The translations under genes were made by a program, and so were the position numbers. A DNA stretch of 22,459 nt from an uncultured Erysipelotrichaceae bacterium. GTDB lineage: Bacteria > Bacillota_I > Bacilli_A > Erysipelotrichales > Erysipelotrichaceae. Within the stretch, counting starts at the first letter, position 1. Each line of letters starts with the position of its first letter. The stretch lies in NCBI GenBank assembly GCA_902782955.1, contig CACZPD010000106.1:1-22459 (forward strand), given 5' to 3'. Below the pieces are notes generated by a model. It had not been told where the DNA came from. It did not search any database and saw nothing but the letters and a program-made list of their open reading frames with translations. Positions 8,394 through 14,876 of this stretch are shown piece after piece.

Positions 8394-11213
8394 ATGGGTA
8401 CAATGAAAGACTGGAAGATCGGCGATCCGATGATCAATGAGAATGATTACTGGCAGGATCCCGATTATAAGGCGGAAGACCCGGAAAAGGAAAAGCTGGT
8501 GCTGCAGCTGGCTTCCCTGATCACGGACCGCTATCTGAAAAAATACACGAAAAAACTGAACAACCGGGATCCGGAATACTGGATGCTGGACATGATCCTG
8601 GATAAGGAACAGGTACGTTTCCTGCTGAATTTCAAAAAGACGAGGGTCCCGTACTCCCTGGAACAGCTGGCAGAGATGAACCAGATGTCCATGGAGGAGA
8701 CACAGAAGATGGTGGAGAGACTGCGCTGGATCGGCATCATCGAACAGAACCGTTCGAAGGATGAAGATCATCACCGGCAGTATGAACTCCCGATCTTCGT
8801 GCCGGGCAGCGCGGAATTCATGATGATGCAGGACAAGCTGACGGATGAATATCCGCAGCTGGCGACATTCTTCAACCTGATGACGCAGCTCCCGCTGGCA
8901 GGCGTTACGCAGATGGTCCCGCCGGGAGGCGCCGGCATCGGCATGCATACGATCCCTGTTGAGAAGGCAATCGCGAATGAGAGTACGTCTGTACCGGTCG
9001 AGCATCTTTCACGCTGGATCGACATGTATGACAAATTCGGCATTTCCGAGTGTTCCTGCCGGAAACAGCAGGCGATGCGCGGTGAAGGCTCCGGCGAGAT
9101 CCGCGGGAACTACTGCATCGGCATGGGTGACATGGCGGAATACATGGATGACAGGGGCATCGGCCATTACATTACCAAGGAAGAAGTATATGAGATCCTG
9201 GAACGGGCGGAGCGTCACGGCTATGTGCACCAGATCACGAATATAGACGGCGAAGACAAGATCGTTGCCATCTGCAACTGCGCGCCTGGTGTCTGCAACG
9301 CGCTCCGTACTTCGCAGCTGTTCAATACGCCGAATATGTCGGCTTCCGCTTACCGCGCGCATGTGGACAGTGCCAAATGCGTTGCCTGCGGCAAGTGCGT
9401 GGAAGTATGTCCGGTCGGGGCAGCGAAGCTGGGGCAGAAGCTCTGCCGCAGGGATGGTTCAAAGGTCTCCTATCCGAAGACAGAACTGCCGGATGCGAAA
9501 AAATGGGGTCCTGACAAATGGAATTACAATTACCGCGAGGATGCGAGGATCAACTGTTACGACACCGGTACGGCACCATGCAAGACCGCGTGCCCGGTCC
9601 ATCTTTCCGTACAGGGATATATCAAGATGGCGGCGGAAGGCAGATATGAAGATGCCTTGAAGCTCATCAAGCAGGACAACCCGTTCCCGATGATCTGCGG
9701 CGCGGTATGCAACAGAAGATGTGAAGACGCGTGCACCAGGGGGACGATCGACCAGCCGCTGGCCATCGATGAGATCAAGAAGTATATTTCCTCCCTCGAC
9801 CTGCATGCGGAGAACCGGTATGTCCCGTTATGCGAGAAACATGACGGCGGCATGTGGGGCGATGAATTCAAGGTGGCTGTGATCGGTGCCGGACCTGCCG
9901 GCCTGTCGGCAGCTTACTTCCTGCGCCGTGACGGTTATCCGGTAACGGTATTCGAGAAGGAAGAACGTCCGGGCGGCATGCTGATGAACGGCATCCCGAG
10001 CTATCGTCTGGAAAAGGATATTATTGAAGCCGAGATCGATGTGATCCGTCAGATGGGTGTCGAGATCCGCTGCGGCGTGGATATCGGCAAAGACCTGACC
10101 ATACAGGATCTGCGCGATCAGGGATACAAGGCTTTCTTCCTGGCAGTCGGCATGCAGGGCGGCCGTCTTGCAGGCGTGCCCGGTGAAGACGCGGAAGGCG
10201 TTGAGACCGGTGTGGATTTTCTGCGCCGCATCAACAAGGATCATAATATCCGCCTCAAAGGCAGAACAGTCGTCATCGGCGGCGGAAATGTCGCGATCGA
10301 TGTAGCCGGCAGTGCCCTCAGGGCCGGTTCTGACCATGTCATGATGGTCTGTCTTGAAAAGCGTGATGAGATGCCGGCAGCCAAAGATGAGATCAGGGAA
10401 GCACTGGAAGACGGTGTCGAGATCATGAACGGCTGGGGCCCGAAGGAAGTCCTGCAGGAGAACGGGAAAGTCAAAGGGATCGTATTCAAGAAATGCGTAT
10501 CCGTATTTGACGCTGAACACAGATTCAGCCCGAAGTATGAAGAAGAAAGCACCATCATTCTCGAGTGTGAGAATATCCTGATGTCGATCGGCCAGTCCGT
10601 GCAGTGGGGTGACCTGCTGAAGGGCACGAACGTCAAACTGAACCGGAACGGAACCGTGATCGCGGATCCGCTGACAAGGCAGACGGATGAGCCGGATATC
10701 TTCGCCGGCGGTGATGTATTCACCGGGGCAAAGTTTGCGATCGACGCGATCGCAGGCGGGCGTGAAGGCGCTGTCTCGATCAACCGCTTCGTCCATCCCG
10801 GAAACAGGCTTGATCTGGCAAGGGACAGAAGGGAATTCATCGAGCTGGATAAGGATGATATCGAAGACCAGACAAAACTGGAAAGCTTCGACAATGCCCA
10901 GAGACAGATACCGGGAAAGAAAAAAGGCATCGCAAAGGATACCTTTGAGGATCTGCGCCTGATCCTGACGGAAGAGCAGGTCAAAAAGGAAGCTGCGAGA
11001 TGTCTTGGCTGCGGCGCTACGACCGTTGATGACAACCGCTGCATCGGCTGCGGTCTCTGCACGACGAAGTGTGAATTTGACGCCATCCACCTGACACGTG
11101 ATGTCCCGGCAGCCAGCAACATGGTCCGTTCAGAAGACAAACTCAAAGCGATCGGCCCGTACGCGCTGAAGCGTGCCGGCAAGATCACCATCCACAAGAT
11201 CGCCAAAAAATAA
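8394..11213 (+). CDS. Multidomain FAD/NAD(P)H oxidoreductase with iron-sulfur domains (GltD-like)
   Basis: 939-aa cytosolic flavoprotein. In order: an N-terminal helical, winged-helix-like segment; a Cys-rich domain (Cys220, 222, 241, 294, 296, 301); a 4Fe-4S motif CVACGKCVEVCP (Cys329, 332, 335, 339); a GltD-type N-terminal Fe-S domain (CKTACPVH from Cys396, CGAVCNRRCEDAC from Cys435); FAD dinucleotide fold GAGPAG (498-503); NAD(P) fold GGGNVA (from 629); the closing AGGDV motif; and a C-terminal ferredoxin-like pair (Cys870, 873, 883, 886, 889, 893). The core is the glutamate-synthase small-subunit/NfnB-type electron-transfer module, but no glutamate synthase large subunit or other partner is adjacent, so the electron acceptor is unknown. 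Start at 8394 is chosen because AGGA lies 6 nt upstream and the promoter lies upstream of it; an in-frame ATG at 8328 precedes the promoter. Confidence 0.85.
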   Translation: MGTMKDWKIGDPMINENDYWQDPDYKAEDPEKEKLVLQLASLITDRYLKKYTKKLNNRDPEYWMLDMILDKEQVRFLLNFKKTRVPYSLEQLAEMNQMSMEETQKMVERLRWIGIIEQNRSKDEDHHRQYELPIFVPGSAEFMMMQDKLTDEYPQLATFFNLMTQLPLAGVTQMVPPGGAGIGMHTIPVEKAIANESTSVPVEHLSRWIDMYDKFGISECSCRKQQAMRGEGSGEIRGNYCIGMGDMAEYMDDRGIGHYITKEEVYEILERAERHGYVHQITNIDGEDKIVAICNCAPGVCNALRTSQLFNTPNMSASAYRAHVDSAKCVACGKCVEVCPVGAAKLGQKLCRRDGSKVSYPKTELPDAKKWGPDKWNYNYREDARINCYDTGTAPCKTACPVHLSVQGYIKMAAEGRYEDALKLIKQDNPFPMICGAVCNRRCEDACTRGTIDQPLAIDEIKKYISSLDLHAENRYVPLCEKHDGGMWGDEFKVAVIGAGPAGLSAAYFLRRDGYPVTVFEKEERPGGMLMNGIPSYRLEKDIIEAEIDVIRQMGVEIRCGVDIGKDLTIQDLRDQGYKAFFLAVGMQGGRLAGVPGEDAEGVETGVDFLRRINKDHNIRLKGRTVVIGGGNVAIDVAGSALRAGSDHVMMVCLEKRDEMPAAKDEIREALEDGVEIMNGWGPKEVLQENGKVKGIVFKKCVSVFDAEHRFSPKYEEESTIILECENILMSIGQSVQWGDLLKGTNVKLNRNGTVIADPLTRQTDEPDIFAGGDVFTGAKFAIDAIAGGREGAVSINRFVHPGNRLDLARDRREFIELDKDDIEDQTKLESFDNAQRQIPGKKKGIAKDTFEDLRLILTEEQVKKEAARCLGCGATTVDDNRCIGCGLCTTKCEFDAIHLTRDVPAASNMVRSEDKLKAIGPYALKRAGKITIHKIAKK

Positions 11214-11220
11214 TCAAGTC

Positions 11221-11250
11221 AAAGCGGGAGAGTCTCCCGCTTTTTCTTTT
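11221..11250 (+). terminator. Terminator of the oxidoreductase gene
   Basis: AAAGCGGGAG and CTCCCGCTTT form a perfect 10-bp stem with a 3-nt loop, followed by a T-rich tract. Confidence 0.92.
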
Positions 11251-11263
11251 ACGGGTTAGAGGA

Positions 11264-11269
11264 TACAAT
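11264..11269 (+). promoter_or_regulatory. -10 box placed for a leaderless transcript
   Basis: TACAAT ends 6 nt before the ATG at 11276, so transcription should begin at or next to the start codon. The -35 position falls in the preceding terminator's T-tract. Confidence 0.55.
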
Positions 11270-11275
11270 GAGAAT

Positions 11276-11857
11276 ATGAAAAAGGAATTCATACACAGGG
11301 GAAACAGACTGGCTGTTCTTGTCGGGACAGAAGATCTCCCGCAGCTGGATGCCGGAGAATTCTCAGTACTGGGCATATCGGACTTTGACTGGAATAAAAT
11401 GCTTTCCCCGTGGCCGGCGGAAAAGATCTTCAGAAAAGGGGATGACTTTGCCGGCAGGGCAGATGAGATGCTGGAATATATACTGGCACAGCCGGAGCTG
11501 ACGGGATCGTGGGAAGAGATCATCATTGCCGGTTATTCCCTGGCAGGCCTGTTTGCGTTGAATGCCTGCACAAAGACGGACCGGTTTACCGGATGTGCTT
11601 CTGTTTCCGGATCGCTGTGGTTTCCCGGTTTTGCGGATTATATAAAAGATCATCCGGTGCGTGCGCAGAAAGTATATCTGTCGCTCGGTGACCGGGAAAA
11701 GGATACGAAGAACCCGGTCATGAAGGAAGTGGAAGTCAATACACTGGCTGTCAGGGATCTTCTGAATGCTTATACGGATGTGTATTTCGAAATGAATCCC
11801 GGCGGACATTTTCAGGAACCGGAACTGCGCATGAAGAAGGCACTGGAACATTTTTGA
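11276..11857 (+). CDS. Alpha/beta-hydrolase-fold putative esterase
   Basis: 193-aa soluble hydrolase. The nucleophile elbow is GYSLAG (Ser88), the likely acid is Asp139 or Asp143 in SLGDREKDTK, and the likely catalytic His is His178 in PGGHFQ, giving an ordered Ser-Asp-His triad. This resembles the small putative-esterase (esterase D/IroE-like) branch; the substrate is unknown. There is no signal peptide. No SD stands at normal distance: GAGG (11259-11262) overlaps the -10 box, so translation is probably leaderless. An alternative start further downstream would remove the first strand of the fold. Confidence 0.78.
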   Translation: MKKEFIHRGNRLAVLVGTEDLPQLDAGEFSVLGISDFDWNKMLSPWPAEKIFRKGDDFAGRADEMLEYILAQPELTGSWEEIIIAGYSLAGLFALNACTKTDRFTGCASVSGSLWFPGFADYIKDHPVRAQKVYLSLGDREKDTKNPVMKEVEVNTLAVRDLLNAYTDVYFEMNPGGHFQEPELRMKKALEHF

Positions 11858-11860
11858 AGA

Positions 11861-11866
11861 TATAAT
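11861..11866 (+). promoter_or_regulatory. -10 box before the 11898 gene
   Basis: TATAAT 3 nt after the esterase stop codon; no good -35 box is seen. The predicted leader is about 25 nt and includes the RBS. Confidence 0.45.
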
Positions 11867-11897
11867 GAAAACAGGAACCAGATAAGCGGGGAAAAAT

Positions 11898-12167
11898 ATG
11901 GACAGAATAATATTTGATTTTGAAACAGACAGGATGATCACCGAAAAAGACGACAGCCGGGAAGAAGTCATAATCTATAATCTTGCCGGTAAAAGGGAGA
12001 TGATTACCATGGCCGCACAGTCCATATCGCTGGAAGATTTTCCTGAGACAAAAGAACTCATGGAAGCTTACCGTGCCGGGCATATCGACTCCGGTGAGTT
12101 CATGAATGATGTCATGGAAGTCATCATGGATTCCATCAAATCCAAGTACCACAATGATCTGAATTGA
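11898..12167 (+). CDS. Small hypothetical acidic protein, 89 aa
   Basis: Not recognised. It is acidic, with a predicted beta-rich first third and a helical second half (from about residue 44), no membrane segment, no Cys pair and no nucleic-acid-binding motif. GGGGA lies about 6 nt before the ATG, and a TATAAT box lies at proper distance upstream. Both signals and normal local codon use support a real gene. It follows the esterase by 40 nt but appears to have its own promoter. Confidence 0.65.
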   Translation: MDRIIFDFETDRMITEKDDSREEVIIYNLAGKREMITMAAQSISLEDFPETKELMEAYRAGHIDSGEFMNDVMEVIMDSIKSKYHNDLN

Positions 12168-12311
12168 AGAAAGCGGCAGTAGATATAGAAAAGTTAACAC
12201 ATTCAGGCTAAACCCGGGACAGATTTGCACCAGGGCATTTCTGGTTATCTGAAAGAATCAAAGAACTGTATGTGCTGTACCGGGCAACAGGCAAAGCGCC
12301 GAAACCATAAG
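12168..12311. other. 144-bp stretch without a recognised gene
   Basis: Between the 89-aa gene and the next terminator I see no convincing ORF on either strand. The stretch holds several short GC-rich words (for example near 12211-12216 and 12279-12301) that could form RNA structure, and it ends in a good terminator at 12312. A small RNA or an attenuator leader is possible, but no known riboswitch class was matched. Confidence 0.3.
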
Positions 12312-12337
12312 CAGGAATCTGATAATTCCTGTTTTTT
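12312..12337 (+). terminator. Terminator upstream of the rpn gene
   Basis: CAGGAAT (12312-12318) pairs with ATTCCTG (12325-12331) over a 6-nt loop, and T6 follows. It closes the 12168-12311 region and isolates the nuclease gene. Confidence 0.85.
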
Positions 12338-12383
12338 GTTATGTTAGTTCTTCCTGCGAATAGAAATAGCAGGAGGGAAAAGA

Positions 12384-13235
12384 ATGAAATCATATGATGA
12401 ACTGACGATACAGGATGACTTTATGTTCGGTAAGGTCATGCAGGATATAAACAATCTGAGACCCCTGCTGGAAAGGATCTTTCCGGAAATCGATTTTACG
12501 GGATTAAAACTGGTAATGCCCCAGATGGCAATGAACGAATACTATGAGTCTCATGGAATCCGGGTGGATATATTCACTGAGGACAATGAACATGTATTTT
12601 CGGTGGAGATGCAGGTCGCAAAGAAGATGGATCTGCCAAAAAGAACAAGATATTACCAAGCCGTCATGGATATGCATGATCTGGTTAAGGGAGAAAGGTA
12701 TGCAGCATTGAGAAAGCAGTACATTATCTTCATCTGCCCGGGAGATCCGTTTGATGATAACATAATGGTATATACATACAGGAATGTATGCGAGGAAACA
12801 GAAGAGGAACTTGGCGACGGCACGGAGAAGATCTTCATCAACTGCAGCGGAAAGAATGCAGAGGAATATCCGCTGCTCAGACCGTTTGCGGAATATGTGA
12901 ACGGAAAGGAAAGTGAAGACGGGTATATTCTGCAGCTGGAGAAATGTGTCAGGGAAGCAAAGATGAATCCTCTCTGGAGGAAAGAGTTTATGGATCTGAG
13001 AGAGAAACTGTATCTGGAACGCGAAGAAGGTCGTGAAGAAGGCTGGAAAAAAGGAAAAGAAGAAGGAAAAGAAGAAGGAAGAGAAGAAGGAAGAGCGGAA
13101 GGTCTTTCTGAAGGGCTTGCCATGCGGAATGAACAGTTGATCCGTTCTCTGAGCAGGAAAGGAAAATCCCCGGAAGAGATCGCGGATCTGCTGGATCTGG
13201 AAATAGAGAAAGTTAATGCTGTCATGAACTCATGA
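12384..13235 (+). CDS. Rpn-family PD-(D/E)XK nuclease (recombination-promoting nuclease/putative transposase)
   Basis: 283-aa protein. The N-terminal nuclease domain carries a PD-(D/E)XK-like core: Asp62 in RVDIF, then Glu75 and Gln77 in SVEMQ, followed by RTRYYQAVMD (88-96), as in Rpn/YhgA-like proteins. Residues about 210-240 are a charged EEG-repeat helix (KEEGKEEGREEG), and the tail LSRKGKSPEEIADLLDL resembles a small HTH-like domain. The RBS is AGGAGGG. Internally, GGAGG (12976-12980) stands 9 nt before an in-frame ATG (12990, Met203), able to produce the C-terminal 81 residues alone. Rpn proteins are known DNA endonucleases linked to recombination and phage defence, with intragenic C-terminal antitoxins described in Enterobacteria. 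A partial tandem copy follows at 13285. It is not a classical transposase: no terminal repeats are seen. Confidence 0.87.
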   Translation: MKSYDELTIQDDFMFGKVMQDINNLRPLLERIFPEIDFTGLKLVMPQMAMNEYYESHGIRVDIFTEDNEHVFSVEMQVAKKMDLPKRTRYYQAVMDMHDLVKGERYAALRKQYIIFICPGDPFDDNIMVYTYRNVCEETEEELGDGTEKIFINCSGKNAEEYPLLRPFAEYVNGKESEDGYILQLEKCVREAKMNPLWRKEFMDLREKLYLEREEGREEGWKKGKEEGKEEGREEGRAEGLSEGLAMRNEQLIRSLSRKGKSPEEIADLLDLEIEKVNAVMNS

Positions 13236-13479
13236 AAAATAAAGCTGAAAATGAAGATAAATTCTCTTTGGGAGGAAAGAGTTTATGGATCTGAGAGAGA
13301 AACTGTATCTGGAACGCGAAAAAGGTCGTGAAGAAGGCTGGAAAAAAGGAAAAGAAGAAGGAAGAGCGGAAGGTCTTTCGGAAGGACTTGCCATGCGGAA
13401 TGAACAGTTGATCCATTCTCTGAGCAGGAAAGGAAAATCCGCGGAAGAGATCGCGGATCTGCTGGATCTTGATATAGAA
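12975..13479 (+). repeat. Direct repeat: partial tandem duplication of the rpn 3' end
   Basis: Copy 1 runs about 12975-13209 and copy 2 about 13268-13479. They are nearly identical over the RBS, ATG and the coding sequence as far as DLLDL. Copy 2 lacks 24 nt (8 codons) of the KEEG/REEG repeat tract. Weaker similarity extends about 20 nt upstream, where copy 2 has one extra G that breaks the original frame. The copies diverge completely after about 13490. Confidence 0.9.
12976..12992 (+). promoter_or_regulatory. Internal Shine-Dalgarno and ATG within the rpn gene
   Basis: GGAGG, 9 nt, then in-frame ATG (Met203). The identical arrangement starts the separate ORF at 13285. This suggests that the C-terminal domain can be translated on its own (RpnS-type intragenic product, 81 aa). 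Confidence 0.55.
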
Positions 13480-13512
13480 CTGATTAAGAAACGCCTTTAT
13501 GAAAATAATTGA
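13285..13512 (+). CDS. Free-standing copy of the Rpn C-terminal domain, 75 aa
   Basis: About 61 of the first 65 residues match the C-terminal domain of the upstream nuclease, once the 8 missing repeat residues are allowed for. The ORF begins at the equivalent of Met203 with GGAGG at the same 9-nt spacing. The last residues (IELIKKRLYENN) differ from the nuclease's own tail and look like a typical ending for this family. It could be a stand-alone antitoxin-like RpnS protein, or the remnant of a second, 5'-deleted rpn gene. The intact frame, kept RBS and mostly conservative changes argue for translation; function is inference. Confidence 0.65.
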   Translation: MDLREKLYLEREKGREEGWKKGKEEGRAEGLSEGLAMRNEQLIHSLSRKGKSAEEIADLLDLDIELIKKRLYENN

Positions 13513-13548
13513 TTTTTATTCAGGCACAGTGCAGAAACACCGGCCGGA

Positions 13549-13579
13549 GTTATACTATGGGCTGGAAATGCCGTATAAC
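13549..13579. repeat. Inverted repeat in the gap before the HD gene
   Basis: GTTATAC (13549-13555) and GTATAAC (13573-13579) form a 7-bp stem over a 17-nt loop with possible extra GC pairs. No T-run follows, so it is not a terminator. It may be an operator or an RNA element. Confidence 0.35.
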
Positions 13580-13626
13580 AGAACAGAATATTTCCGTATT
13601 CGCTTATCATAGAATCTGAAAGAATG

Positions 13627-13652
13627 AAAATGACAGTGTCTGTCATTTTTTT
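13627..13652 (+). terminator. Terminator after the rpn locus
   Basis: AAAATGACA and TGTCATTTT form a 9-bp stem with a GTGTC loop and a T-run. It separates the rpn locus from the HD-domain gene. Confidence 0.75.
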
Positions 13653-13662
13653 CAAAACCGTA

Positions 13663-13668
13663 TATAAT
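13663..13668 (+). promoter_or_regulatory. -10 box of the HD-domain gene
   Basis: TATAAT just after the terminator T-run; the leader carries the GGAGGA used by the TTG start at 13693. Confidence 0.5.
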
Positions 13669-13692
13669 ATACGAAGTTCGGAGGAACAGAAG

Positions 13693-14235
13693 TTGACAAA
13701 GGTACTCGGATCAAGGGAAACATTCCTGGAAGCGGATAAGGAAACATCGATGGAATTCCTGCGCGATGTGAGTGATATCGTGCAGATCGAAGAATATGAA
13801 AGGCTGAAGGAATATACGCATCACCGGTCCACCACCCGTTATCAGCATTGTCTGAATGTGGCGTGGTATTCTTTCCTGTGGGCAAAGGGAATGGGTCTTG
13901 ACGCGAAGAGCGCTGCCCGCGGCGGTATGCTGCATGATTTCTACCTCTATGATTCCAATGAGGATTATTTCAAAAAAATGGGAGTGAGCCATATTGCCCT
14001 GCATCCGAAGATTGCTTTGCAGAATGCGGAGAAATATCTCGTCCTGAACGAAACGGAGAAGGACTGCATCCTCAACCACATGTGGCCGCTCGGCGACAGG
14101 AAGCCCGAGACAAAGGAAGGCTATGTCGTCTGTATGGCGGACAAGTACTGCGCGTCCCTGGAATGGGGACACGGCAAAGCGGAAAAGATCGTCCCGATCG
14201 TGAAGGAGATCTTTGAATCACTGGACGAGAACTGA
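13693..14235 (+). CDS. HD-domain phosphohydrolase-like protein
   Basis: 180-aa cytosolic HD-superfamily protein. Metal-ligand candidates are the His in RYQHCLNV (about residue 54) and the HD pair in RGGMLHDFYLYD, with a later His region (HMWPLGD) and Asp (MADKYC) completing an HD-like pattern. The family hydrolyses phosphate esters, often nucleotides; the substrate is unknown. I start the gene at TTG 13693 because GGAGGA (13680-13685) precedes it by 7 nt. The ATG at 13624 lies inside the preceding terminator and upstream of the -10 box, so it cannot be on the main transcript. It is convergent with the TetR gene, with only 2 nt between stop codons. Confidence 0.82.
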   Translation: MTKVLGSRETFLEADKETSMEFLRDVSDIVQIEEYERLKEYTHHRSTTRYQHCLNVAWYSFLWAKGMGLDAKSAARGGMLHDFYLYDSNEDYFKKMGVSHIALHPKIALQNAEKYLVLNETEKDCILNHMWPLGDRKPETKEGYVVCMADKYCASLEWGHGKAEKIVPIVKEIFESLDEN

Positions 14236-14237
14236 GC

Positions 14238-14756
14238 TCAGCGGATATTGGAACAGTAGATATCTGCGAGTTCTTCCGGTGTTTCCGGCATGTCCGACAG
14301 CAGCCACTGAACGGCCATGTTCGTGACAGCCCCGGTATGCATGGAGAGCCTGTACCGTTCTTCCTGCGTCATGTGCTGATAGACCTGTGTATTGTGCCAC
14401 ATGTTCTCCAGTTCCAGCATGATCGTGCTGCCGAAATCGGAATAATGTATATCCAGAACATATCGTCTGTATTTCCGGAATGTCCGGAAGAGCCGGACGA
14501 TATTTTTTTTGCTGTTGTAGTCCGATATGTCGTAATCAGCTTTGCGTACATAGTCTTCCACGATATCCTGGATCAGGGTGACCAGAATGTCGGTCTTGGA
14601 TTTGTAGTTGCGGTAAAAAGAGACACGGGCTACGCCGGCGTGTTCTATGATTTCCTTGATACTGATGTCGGCGATGCTTTTCTTATGCATCAGGTCAAAA
14701 AGGGAATCGGTGATCGCGCGCTTGACGCGAATATTTTCAGCTTTTCTTTTGTCCAT
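14238..14756 (-). CDS. TetR/AcrR-family transcriptional regulator
   Basis: 172-aa repressor-type protein. The N-terminal HTH is clear: IKEIIEHAGVARVSFYRNYKSKTDIL (about residues 33-58) is the TetR helix-turn-helix with its characteristic FYxxYxxK. The C-terminal ligand domain is variable and its ligand cannot be read. The start is ATG 14756 with AAAGG 7 nt upstream; an ATG two codons earlier (14762) lies only 1 nt after that AAAGG. It is divergent from the DegV gene, with a strong inverted repeat in the shared region, so it probably controls itself and DegV. Confidence 0.9.
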   Translation of the reverse strand: MDKRKAENIRVKRAITDSLFDLMHKKSIADISIKEIIEHAGVARVSFYRNYKSKTDILVTLIQDIVEDYVRKADYDISDYNSKKNIVRLFRTFRKYRRYVLDIHYSDFGSTIMLELENMWHNTQVYQHMTQEERYRLSMHTGAVTNMAVQWLLSDMPETPEELADIYCSNIR

Positions 14757-14780
14757 AATCATGCCTTTTTTTAAAAATAT

Positions 14781-14809
14781 ATGAAACAGATATATCACAT
14801 CTGTTCCAT
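14781..14809. promoter_or_regulatory. Probable TetR operator in the tetR-degV intergenic region
   Basis: ATGAAACAGAT and ATCTGTTCCAT are 11-bp arms with one mismatch over a 7-nt centre. Related words (GTTTC at 14849 and GAAAC at 14865) recur nearer degV. The site lies in the predicted leader of the tetR transcript (minus-strand -10 TATAAT at 14838-14833). Confidence 0.6.
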
Positions 14810-14832
14810 TTGCTTTTATTGAGCGTAATTTT

Positions 14833-14838
14833 ATTATA
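14833..14838 (-). promoter_or_regulatory. -10 box of the TetR gene (minus strand)
   Basis: TATAAT on the minus strand; the -35 position (17 nt upstream) reads TTTAAT, which is weak. It is overlapped on the plus side by the likely degV promoter region. Confidence 0.45.
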
Positions 14839-14876
14839 TGATACGTTTGTTTCACATTAAACAGGAAACTGAAATC

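Noticed and set aside
9828..11090. Long open frame on the minus strand, 420 codons, opposite the oxidoreductase
   Set aside because: It mirrors a strongly supported coding region with all cofactor motifs in frame; there is no RBS and no recognisable family.
12270..12301. c-di-GMP-type riboswitch suggested by short words such as GGCAAAGC and GAAACC
   Set aside because: The order and surrounding stems of known classes are not present; match too short.
12384..13512. rpn locus as an insertion sequence (the family name includes 'putative transposase')
   Set aside because: No terminal inverted repeats or target-site duplications seen; the motifs are nuclease-type, not DDE transposase.
13624..13692. 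Upstream ATG start for the HD-domain gene
   Set aside because: It would place the start codon inside the terminator stem and upstream of the -10 box; TTG 13693 has an ideal RBS.
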